Assembly: GCA_958352145.1 (NCBI GenBank)
Contig: CATWNM010000036.1
Location: 1 to 20,361 of the forward strand
Length of the DNA stretch: 20,361 bases
Reading direction: 5' to 3'
DNA from: an uncultured Eubacteriales bacterium
GTDB taxonomy: Bacteria > Bacillota > Clostridia > Oscillospirales > CAG-272
Below are positions 14,765 to 20,361 of the stretch, piece by piece; the stretch's first letter is position 1, and each line of letters opens with the position of its first letter. Under the pieces are notes generated by a model. That model did not search any database. It worked only from the letters and a program-made list of their open reading frames with translations, and had not been told where the DNA came from. The position numbers and the translations under genes were made by a program.

Positions 14765-14977
14765 ATGATGCCGTTGATTCTTGCAAATGTCGGCGAAGAA
14801 AATATTATCAAAAAGGTTGGAGGAAATCCGGATGTCAAAAAGCATCTTGAGGATTTAGGGTTTGTAGCGGGCGGCAGTGTTACCGTCATCAGCACCCTCG
14901 GCGGCAATATCATTGTGAATGTGAAAGAAACCCGCGTGGCGATCAGCCGGGAAATGGCGCAAAAAATTATGATTTGA
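14765..14977 (+). CDS. feoA: FeoA domain protein, first copy
   Basis: Small SH3-like cytoplasmic accessory protein of ferrous iron uptake, thought to act with the FeoB G domain. The 70 residues carry typical FeoA features: LEDLGFVAGGSVTVISTLGGNIIVNV followed by a terminal block ending in AISREMAQKIMI; written in parts, the LGF-x-GG turn and the I-V-V strand are the recognisable pieces. GAGGA at 14754-14758 supports ATG 14765, with ATG 14768 as an equal alternative; the longer in-frame reading from 14696 would start inside the operator. It is the first gene of the feo operon. This copy is more divergent than the second. Confidence 0.86.
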   Translation: MMPLILANVGEENIIKKVGGNPDVKKHLEDLGFVAGGSVTVISTLGGNIIVNVKETRVAISREMAQKIMI

Positions 14978-15012
14978 TTGCAAAATCATATCAAAATTAG
15001 GAGGATACGGCA

Positions 15013-15234
15013 ATGAACACACTCAGACAGGCGAAAGTCGGCGATACGGTCAAAGTTGTCAAACTGCATGGAGAGGGCGCGGTAAAGCGGCGCATCATGG
15101 ACATGGGGCTGACAAAAGGCGTGGAAGTACATATTCGCAAAGTGGCGCCGCTCGGCGACCCGATCGAAGTAACCGTGCGCGGATATGAACTGTCCATTCG
15201 GAAAGCGGATGCGGATATGATTGAAGTGGAATAA
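15013..15234 (+). CDS. feoA: FeoA domain protein, second copy
   Basis: Second small FeoA-type protein, 73 residues. It opens MNTLRQAKVGDTVKVVKL and continues with the classic RRIMDMGLTKG turn, a VRGYELSIRK strand pair and an acidic end (MIEVE), all standard for FeoA. It has a strong AGGAGG at 14999-15004 and follows the first copy by 35 bp, so the two are surely cotranscribed. Two consecutive FeoA proteins ahead of FeoB occur in several Firmicutes; here they differ clearly from each other in sequence, so this is not a recent duplication. The expected role is interaction with or regulation of FeoB. Confidence 0.93.
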   Translation: MNTLRQAKVGDTVKVVKLHGEGAVKRRIMDMGLTKGVEVHIRKVAPLGDPIEVTVRGYELSIRKADADMIEVE

Positions 15235-15274
15235 TTTTTGAAAGGGCGACCCCCTATATTTTTTGCAGTTCCAG

Positions 15275-15288
15275 TTAGTTTTAGCTAA
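15275..15288. promoter_or_regulatory. Second operator-like site, before feoB
   Basis: TTAGTTTTAGCTAA has TTAG (15275-15278) and CTAA (15285-15288) separated by six bases, the same geometry as the feoA site. With flanks it reads GTTAG-N5-GCTAA, identical at the arms. It sits in the 78-bp feoA-feoB gap, 24 bp before the feoB start codon. An internal promoter (TTGCAG, 15264-15269, and a weak TAATTA) is possible but poor. Confidence 0.5.
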
Positions 15289-15312
15289 TTATGAAGGAGA
15301 GGAATAACAGCA

Positions 15313-17718
15313 ATGGATTTACGAATCGCCCTTGCGGGCAACCCGAATAGTGGAAAAACCACGTTGTTCAACGCGCTCACAGGCTCCAATCAGTTTGTCG
15401 GCAACTGGCCGGGCGTTACGGTGGAGAAAAAAGAAGGAAAATTGAAAAAGCATGACGGCGTCACGATTGTAGACCTGCCTGGAATTTATTCGCTGTCTCC
15501 ATATACGCTTGAGGAAGTAGTGGCACGGAATTACCTGATCGGCGAGCGTCCGGACGCGATTTTGAACATCGTCGACGGTACGAATCTGGAAAGAAATCTT
15601 TATTTGACTACGCAGCTGACCGAACTTGGCATTCCCGTGGTGATCGCCGTTAATATGATGGACGTGGTGAGAAAGAACGGCGATAAGATTAACATTGCGG
15701 AATTGTCCAGGGAACTGGGCTGCCAAATCGTTGAGATTTCCGCGCTGAAAGGCACCGGCGTTATGGAAGCGGCGGAAGCGGCGATGGAGGCGGCAAAATC
15801 TGCAAAGACCGTGCCGATGCATACGTTTTCCGGTGTTGTCGAGCATGCTTTGGCCCATATTGAAGAGGCTGCCGTACATACGATGCCTGCCGAACAGCAG
15901 CGGTGGTATGCCATTAAGATTTTTGAGCGGGACGACAAGGTGCTCCAGCAGCTGAAGCTTCCGAAAGAAGTTTTGGATCATGTGGAAGAGGACATTTGTG
16001 CTGCTGAAAAAGAGTGCGACGATGATGCGGAAAGCCTGATTACAAACGAGCGGTACGTGTATATCGCTTCGATCATGAAAGGCTGCTATAAGAAGAAATC
16101 TGCCGGAAAGCTTTCTGTCTCGGACAAGATTGATAAAGTCGTCACCAATCGCTTCGCGGCGCTGCCGATCTTCGCAGTTGTTATGTTCCTCGTGTATTTT
16201 CTTTCGGTTTCTACTGTCGGAACATGGGCGACCGACTGGGCGAACGACGGTTTATTCGGCGAGGGCTGGCATTTGTTTGGCATCGGATCGTCCGCCTATG
16301 AAGAGGATATGAACGCATATGCCGAAGAAAATATTTTCACAAGCGACGCAAAAGCGATCGTCCGTGCGGCTGCGGATGCCGGCGTTGTCGGCGCCGGCGA
16401 TGTTCTGGATGCTATGGAAGACGGAGATTTCGGCGCGTTTGACGAAGCATACGGCTCTTTTGCCGATGCACTTGCGGAAGCAGGCTATGACATTTCCGAG
16501 ACGGTGGATGCCGCGCTGGAGGCGGAGGATGTTCCGGATACTTCGACGTATGGCGTATGGGTTCCGGGCATTCCGGTGCTGATTGAAAGCGGCCTTGACG
16601 CTGTGAACTGCGCCGATTGGCTGAAAGGACTGCTGCTTGACGGCATTGTTGCCGGTGTGGGCGCGGTGCTCGGCTTTGTTCCGCAGATGCTGGTTCTGTT
16701 TATCCTTTTGGCGTTCTTGGAGTCCTGTGGCTATATGGCGCGTATTGCCTTTGTATTGGACCGCGTATTCCGGAAATTCGGCCTTTCGGGCAAATCCTTT
16801 ATTCCCATGCTGATCGGCACTGGATGCGGCGTTCCCGGCATTATGGCTTCCCGTACGATTGAAAATGAACGCGACCGCCGTATGACGATCATGACAACGA
16901 CCTTTATTCCCTGCGGTGCAAAGCTTCCCATCATTGCTTTAATCGCTTCCGCTTTGTTCGGCGGTGCGTGGTGGGTGGCGCCCAGCGCTTATTTCGTTGG
17001 AATTGCCGCGATCATCGTTTCAGGCATTATGCTGAAGAAAACCAAGATGTTTGCGGGCGAACCGGCCCCGTTTGTCATGGAACTTCCGGCGTATCACTGG
17101 CCGACGGTCAGCAACATTCTGCGCAGCATGTGGGAGAGAGCAAGCTCGTTTATCAAGAAAGCGGGCACCATTATCCTGCTGTCGTCTATCGTCATCTGGC
17201 TCGGATCTTGCTTCGGCGTCGTAGAGGGACAATTCCTCTTTGACCGGGAAATGGAACTGGAGAACAGCGTTCTGGGCATTATCGGAAACGCCGTTTGCTG
17301 GATTTTCGCACCGCTTGGCTTTGGCAATATTAAAGCGACAATTGCGACGATCATGGGGCTGGTCGCCAAAGAAGAGGTTGTCGGCGTATTCGGCGTACTT
17401 GATTTCGAAGGGATGACTAAGCTGGCCGCTTACTCTTTCCTGATATTCAACCTGCTTTGCGCGCCCTGCTTTGCGGCGATCGGTGCGATTAAACGGGAAA
17501 TGAACAGCGCAAAATGGACTTGGTTTGCCATTGGTTATCAATGCGTATTCGCTTATGCGGTTTCGCTGATGGTTTATCAGATCGGTTCTGTCTTTACCGG
17601 CGGTATAAACGTGATTGGCCTGATTGCGGCGGTTTTGGTGCTTGGCTTTATGGTTTATATGCTTGCAAAACCCTACAAAGAAGCGACCAAGCTCACTGAA
17701 AAAGTCAGAGTGAATTAA
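15313..17718 (+). CDS. feoB: Ferrous iron transport protein B
   Basis: Main membrane transporter for Fe2+ uptake. The 801 residues begin with a GTPase domain: G1 GNPNSGKT (9-16), G3 DLPG (54-57), G4 NMMD (114-117). A helical linker follows to about 280, then the membrane domain with its two gate motifs, GTGCGVPG (Cys505) and FIPCGAKLP (Cys534). After the first membrane helix there is an extra, strongly acidic stretch at about 323-412 compared with short FeoB proteins; it is rich in Asp, Glu and Ala and should face outside. GAAGGAGAGG precedes the ATG. It is the third gene of the feo operon, followed 29 bp later by a Cys-rich membrane peptide. Probably iron-repressed through the GTTAG-type sites upstream. 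Confidence 0.97.
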   Translation: MDLRIALAGNPNSGKTTLFNALTGSNQFVGNWPGVTVEKKEGKLKKHDGVTIVDLPGIYSLSPYTLEEVVARNYLIGERPDAILNIVDGTNLERNLYLTTQLTELGIPVVIAVNMMDVVRKNGDKINIAELSRELGCQIVEISALKGTGVMEAAEAAMEAAKSAKTVPMHTFSGVVEHALAHIEEAAVHTMPAEQQRWYAIKIFERDDKVLQQLKLPKEVLDHVEEDICAAEKECDDDAESLITNERYVYIASIMKGCYKKKSAGKLSVSDKIDKVVTNRFAALPIFAVVMFLVYFLSVSTVGTWATDWANDGLFGEGWHLFGIGSSAYEEDMNAYAEENIFTSDAKAIVRAAADAGVVGAGDVLDAMEDGDFGAFDEAYGSFADALAEAGYDISETVDAALEAEDVPDTSTYGVWVPGIPVLIESGLDAVNCADWLKGLLLDGIVAGVGAVLGFVPQMLVLFILLAFLESCGYMARIAFVLDRVFRKFGLSGKSFIPMLIGTGCGVPGIMASRTIENERDRRMTIMTTTFIPCGAKLPIIALIASALFGGAWWVAPSAYFVGIAAIIVSGIMLKKTKMFAGEPAPFVMELPAYHWPTVSNILRSMWERASSFIKKAGTIILLSSIVIWLGSCFGVVEGQFLFDREMELENSVLGIIGNAVCWIFAPLGFGNIKATIATIMGLVAKEEVVGVFGVLDFEGMTKLAAYSFLIFNLLCAPCFAAIGAIKREMNSAKWTWFAIGYQCVFAYAVSLMVYQIGSVFTGGINVIGLIAAVLVLGFMVYMLAKPYKEATKLTEKVRVN

Positions 17719-17747
17719 GGGGTATTCATACGAAAGGAGGAATTTGT

Positions 17748-17924
17748 ATGCTTTCCTGGATCGGAGAGAACTTAGGCACGATTCTTGTTGGTTTGATTTT
17801 GGCCGCGGTGGTTGCGGGAATTCTTGTCCGAATGATTCGAAACCGAAAAAAAGGAAAATCCTCCTGTGGCTGCGGCTGCGCAAGCTGCCCGATGGGCGAT
17901 GCGTGTTCGAAGAAAAATCAATGA
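17748..17924 (+). CDS. FeoB-associated Cys-rich membrane protein
   Basis: Peptide of 58 residues, below common ORF length cut-offs. It starts MLSWIGENLGTILVG with one membrane helix (about 10-29), then a basic stop-transfer RMIRNRKKGK, then a cysteine cluster CGCGCASCPMGDAC (five cysteines between residues 40 and 53). This is the layout of the small FeoB-associated Cys-rich proteins (Pfam PF12669) found beside feoB in Firmicutes; some treat them as functional stand-ins for FeoC. AAGGAGG at 17734-17740 gives an ideal ribosome binding site. The Cys tail is likely cytoplasmic by the positive-inside rule and may bind iron or a cluster. Its exact role is unproven. Confidence 0.9.
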   Translation: MLSWIGENLGTILVGLILAAVVAGILVRMIRNRKKGKSSCGCGCASCPMGDACSKKNQ

Positions 17925-17952
17925 ATATTGCGGTAATATAGAAATAGGAAAA

Positions 17953-17990
17953 GAGCGCCGCCGCTTTCAAAGCGGCGGCGCTCAGAGCTT
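17953..17990 (+). terminator. Terminator of the feo operon
   Basis: A 14-bp perfect stem, GAGCGCCGCCGCTT (17953-17966) with its complement (17970-17983), a 3-nt loop, and a short tail AGAGCTTTT. It follows the Cys-rich protein gene by 28 bp. Confidence 0.8.
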
Positions 17991-18073
17991 TTCAAAAAGA
18001 CCAAAGGTTTTATTTGAAAAAAAGCATGGGTTCGCTCGCGCCGCGCGCCGAAACGCGGTACTTGCCAAGCCTG

Positions 18074-18118
18074 AATGCGCATCCAAAGCGGCACATGTCC
18101 GCGCTGGATGCGCATTTT
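18074..18118 (+). terminator. Second terminator-like hairpin downstream of feo
   Basis: AATGCGCATCCA (18074-18085) pairs perfectly with TGGATGCGCATT (18105-18116), with a nested GCGG/CCGC stem in the loop, followed by TTTTA. With no gene between it and the previous terminator, it may be a backup terminator or the 3' end of a small transcript. Confidence 0.5.
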
Positions 18119-18157
18119 TACTTAGTTGTCTGTTTCGTATACTTTTTCGGCAAGCTG

Positions 18158-18190
18158 ACGGCCGCCGCTTTTTAAGCGGCGGCCGTATTT
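18158..18190 (+). terminator. Third strong hairpin, ahead of the spoIIP 3' end
   Basis: ACGGCCGCCGCTT (18158-18170) and its complement (18174-18186) form a 13-bp stem with a TTT loop; ATTTT follows on the plus strand. It lies 46 bp beyond the convergent spoIIP stop codon and could stop transcription from that side too, though the U-tract is poor in that direction. Confidence 0.5.
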
Positions 18191-18231
18191 TGGGGTTTGT
18201 ATATATTTTCTATATTGTTAGGAGGCAAATG

Positions 18232-19488
18232 TTACGATTTTCCAAGCAGCGTATTTGCAAAAGCTTCTGCAAATGCCTTTGCGGCGGTTTGCGCTTCGCT
18301 CAGATAATTGCCGCAGCTTCCAATTTCCAAAAGTAGGCCGTGCTTTGCTAACTGCTGATTGTAAGAAGCGCCTCGGAGATATAGCTGCCTCGGTATGCCG
18401 AGCGTATTGGAGAGCAGGCGTTGCTGTATGGCTTCCGCCAGGATGAGATTGCTTTGCCAGTCATATTCCCCTGCGCCTTTTTCACTGGAACCGACGATCA
18501 TCATCAGCTGTGCGCAGGGAACCCCTTTGTACAGTGTGACCGGGCGAAGTTTGGAAAGATCGCTTCGGATGATGGAATCGCGGTGAACATCAAATACGTA
18601 CTGAATGGAAGGATATTCTTCCAGATAACGGGCAATGCTTTCTGAACTGCGTTCATAGGCGTGGATATAGGATTCTTTGTCGTGCATGATTTCACAGTGC
18701 AGGGTCGGGATGCCGCGCGCATTGAGTTCGTTTGCCAGCACACGGCCGACTGCAACGATATTTTTGGAGGTATCCTCGCTGCGCGGCTGATTGTATTGTT
18801 CATCGTAATAGATGGAACCTTCTTCGGAGAAGCTTTCCGTTCCGTGCGTGTGTACAATCAAAACCAGTGGCTCGGCGCCCGGCGTGACTGGTTCCAGCAG
18901 TTTTGCCTGCTTGGAGATTTCGTCCATGTTGATATTAAACGCAGTATCGTTTTTGAGATCGGTATCTTTCGCTGCGGAAAGATCGGTTGGAATAATCGCG
19001 TATTTTTTTGCGGGAACCTTTGAATAATCAAAAGAGTACAGTTCGAATATCTTTTTTTCAAGTTCTTCTTTTTCCAGATAGATTTCGTCTGCGATCTGTT
19101 CTTTTGGTATGTAAAAAATCCGCGGCAGAATCGGCAGCGCCTGCGCCGGGATATCCGTTTTTGCGGCTTCGATATCCGTGCGTGTATCACCGTGCCCAAA
19201 GGCGGCGGCGCTCATCAGATCGCCGAGACTTTGATTGCCGCCGTTAGTTTTTAAAACTTCTTCGCTCAAGTATTCCAGTAAGCCGCGCTCGCGGATCTCG
19301 TCGATTTTGTCGAGCGCACAGACAAAGAGGACGAGCAGGGCGGCGGCCGCGCAGAATATACAGGCGAAGCTTTGCATCGCATAGCGCCGGTTTCCTGTAC
19401 GCGGAATCTTCGAAACCGGGTTTTCAGTTGGGGGCGGCAGGCACTGCCGCCCAATCAATTCTGCTTCGTTGTGTATTTGCGGTTGCAT
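18232..19488 (-). CDS. spoIIP: Stage II sporulation protein P
   Basis: Cell-wall hydrolase (amidase and endopeptidase) of the SpoIID-SpoIIM-SpoIIP engulfment machine, anchored in the mother-cell membrane. The 418 residues have a short cytoplasmic N-terminus, a single membrane helix (about 38-60), a spacer region, and the SpoIIP catalytic domain from about 205. The likely zinc/catalytic residues are in IVHTHGTESF (His213, His215, Glu218), FDVHRD (His302) and a late GLLLEIGSCGNYLSEA segment. PSIQYVFDVHRD is a strong family signature. GAGGAGGTG supports the ATG at 19488. It follows gpr by 12 bp, the same gene order as in Bacillus subtilis. Expression is expected under mother-cell and/or forespore sigma factors; no promoter is visible in the gap. 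Confidence 0.94.
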   Translation of the reverse strand: MQPQIHNEAELIGRQCLPPPTENPVSKIPRTGNRRYAMQSFACIFCAAAALLVLFVCALDKIDEIRERGLLEYLSEEVLKTNGGNQSLGDLMSAAAFGHGDTRTDIEAAKTDIPAQALPILPRIFYIPKEQIADEIYLEKEELEKKIFELYSFDYSKVPAKKYAIIPTDLSAAKDTDLKNDTAFNINMDEISKQAKLLEPVTPGAEPLVLIVHTHGTESFSEEGSIYYDEQYNQPRSEDTSKNIVAVGRVLANELNARGIPTLHCEIMHDKESYIHAYERSSESIARYLEEYPSIQYVFDVHRDSIIRSDLSKLRPVTLYKGVPCAQLMMIVGSSEKGAGEYDWQSNLILAEAIQQRLLSNTLGIPRQLYLRGASYNQQLAKHGLLLEIGSCGNYLSEAQTAAKAFAEAFANTLLGKS

Positions 19489-19500
19489 AGGAGCACCTCC

Positions 19501-20361
19501 TCAATATAGGAAAACCTCGTCGATCGCATGGGCAAGTATATCGGAGACACGTTCGCTGATCGTATCGCTTTGTCTTGGAGAAACGTAGAAACTTTCTCCC
19601 TCGTGCAGCACTTTTTCGATTTGTGCGTCGATCTGCGTATAGCCCGCGCGGCAGAGCGCGTCGTAGACCAGCGTGGCGGAATTGACAACGGTCGGAACGC
19701 CGATGGCGATCACAGGAATGTTCATAGTTTCCCGGCTGATCTCGCTGCGTTTGTTGCCGATCCCGCTGCCCGGAAAAATTCCGCTGTCTGAAATTTGGAT
19801 CGTCGCGCCGAGCCGCTCGGTAGAGCGCGCCGCCAGCGCGTCGATCGCGATAATCAAATCCGGCGACGCGCATTCTTTGATGCTGCTGAGCAGTTCGGCA
19901 GTTTCAATTCCAGTTTGTCCGAGCACGCCCGGCGCTATGGCGCACAGCGGAACTTTCCCAAAGCGATTGAACAATGCGGCGTCATGCTGTTGGATGTGGC
20001 GCGTTACCGTGAGCTTATCGACGGTTTTAGGGCCGATGTTGTCTGCCGTGATTTCGCGGTTGCCGAGTCCGGCTACAAGGACGCAGGATGGCGTGCCCCC
20101 GAGCAGGTTGTTCGCGAGACTGTCAATTTCTTCGGCGATCAGCGACGCAAGCGATTCAAAGCGCGCTTCGTCAAGATTGCAGATCAGTTCGGAGAAAATT
20201 GTAATATAGGTGCCGGTGCGCTTACCGGTTGCTTCTTCGCCGGTTTTGTCGAGTACGGCAAGGCGAGCAGTTTTAAAGCCGTTTTTGTCTGTTTCTGAAT
20301 ACTGGGTGCCGCGTTTTCCGCCGTCGTGCGAGGCTTCGGATTCGCACGCAAGGTCTGTGGG
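19501..20361 (-). CDS. gpr: Germination protease GPR, 5' end cut by the window
   Basis: Spore-specific aspartate-type protease that degrades small acid-soluble spore proteins at germination. About 286 residues are in the window, and the reading frame is open to the window edge. The first visible residues, P-TDLACESE, are the conserved region at the zymogen processing site (TDLA), so only the short propeptide and start codon are missing. Other GPR signatures are AGLGNREITADNIGPKTV, GVLGQTGIETAELL, IIAIDALAARS and SDSGIFPGSGIGNKR; the final region includes GVPTVVNSATLVYDAL. The internal ATG at 19974 is not the real start. Paired with spoIIP downstream, this marks an endospore former. Confidence 0.95.
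   Translation of the reverse strand, partial: PTDLACESEASHDGGKRGTQYSETDKNGFKTARLAVLDKTGEEATGKRTGTYITIFSELICNLDEARFESLASLIAEEIDSLANNLLGGTPSCVLVAGLGNREITADNIGPKTVDKLTVTRHIQQHDAALFNRFGKVPLCAIAPGVLGQTGIETAELLSSIKECASPDLIIAIDALAARSTERLGATIQISDSGIFPGSGIGNKRSEISRETMNIPVIAIGVPTVVNSATLVYDALCRAGYTQIDAQIEKVLHEGESFYVSPRQSDTISERVSDILAHAIDEVFLY

Larger units (their letters stand above)
17925..18231. other. Hairpin-rich intergenic stretch (307 bp)
   Basis: No credible gene is seen on either strand. The stretch has three strong stem-loops at 17953-17983, 18074-18116 and 18158-18186; the first is the feo terminator. The others lie beyond it, with short T runs on the plus-strand side. The sequence at 18030-18060 is GC-rich and unstructured in comparison. 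Confidence 0.6.

Noticed and set aside
17020..17970. 316-codon minus-strand frame opposite the feoB 3' end
   Set aside because: It is antisense to the clear FeoB reading frame and the Cys-rich peptide, with basic, Arg-rich composition typical of shadow frames.
17918..18115. 65-codon minus-strand frame across the gap downstream of feo
   Set aside because: It is made largely of the two arms of the hairpins (repeated MRIQ-like reading) and lacks a ribosome binding site.
19424..19873. 149-codon minus-strand frame overlapping gpr and spoIIP
   Set aside because: It is out of frame with both recognised sporulation genes and Arg-rich throughout, a frame-shifted shadow.

Overview
The window looks like chromosome from an anaerobic, endospore-forming Firmicute of the class Clostridia, probably Oscillospiraceae-like. 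The grounds are a class III (oxygen-sensitive) ribonucleotide reductase, rubrerythrin, an adjacent gpr-spoIIP sporulation pair, strong AGGAGG ribosome binding sites, sigma-A promoters of TTGACA-17-TATAAT type, and base composition near 50% GC by eye. I see no rRNA, tRNA, CRISPR array, transposase or phage gene.

Left part (1-8.6 kb, plus strand): a P2-type calcium-like ATPase; a small zinc-ribbon membrane protein with its own promoter; nrdG; then nrdD overlapping a thioredoxin-reductase-like flavoprotein; then rubrerythrin. NrdD carries a fused C-terminal redoxin domain (CPNC) and the next gene is its likely reductase, so the electron supply for deoxynucleotide synthesis is encoded in one unit. 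Two tandem NrdR-like boxes with a 16-bp linker sit just upstream of the nrdD promoter. Rubrerythrin has a perfect promoter followed by a 17-bp palindromic operator.

Middle part (8.6-12.0 kb, minus strand): plsY (GTG start) overlaps a GT28/MGDG-synthase-type glycosyltransferase, followed by a GH43-like secreted lipoprotein. The first two suggest a lipid and glycolipid module.

Iron section (12.1-17.9 kb): a short DtxR-family regulator whose visible metal ligands match the iron-type DtxR primary site (Met, Cys, Glu, His), a two-gene SufC-SufB minimal Fe-S assembly unit (minus strand), and divergently feoA-feoA-feoB plus a 58-residue Cys-rich membrane protein (plus strand). Matching GTTAG-N5-GCTAA sites lie before feoA and before feoB. 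I infer one local iron-sensing circuit controlling ferrous uptake and possibly Fe-S assembly.

Right end (17.9-20.4 kb): a hairpin-rich 307-bp gap, then spoIIP and the 3' part of gpr on the minus strand. gpr runs off the window edge.

All family calls come from reading motifs in the translated sequence; no database search was run.
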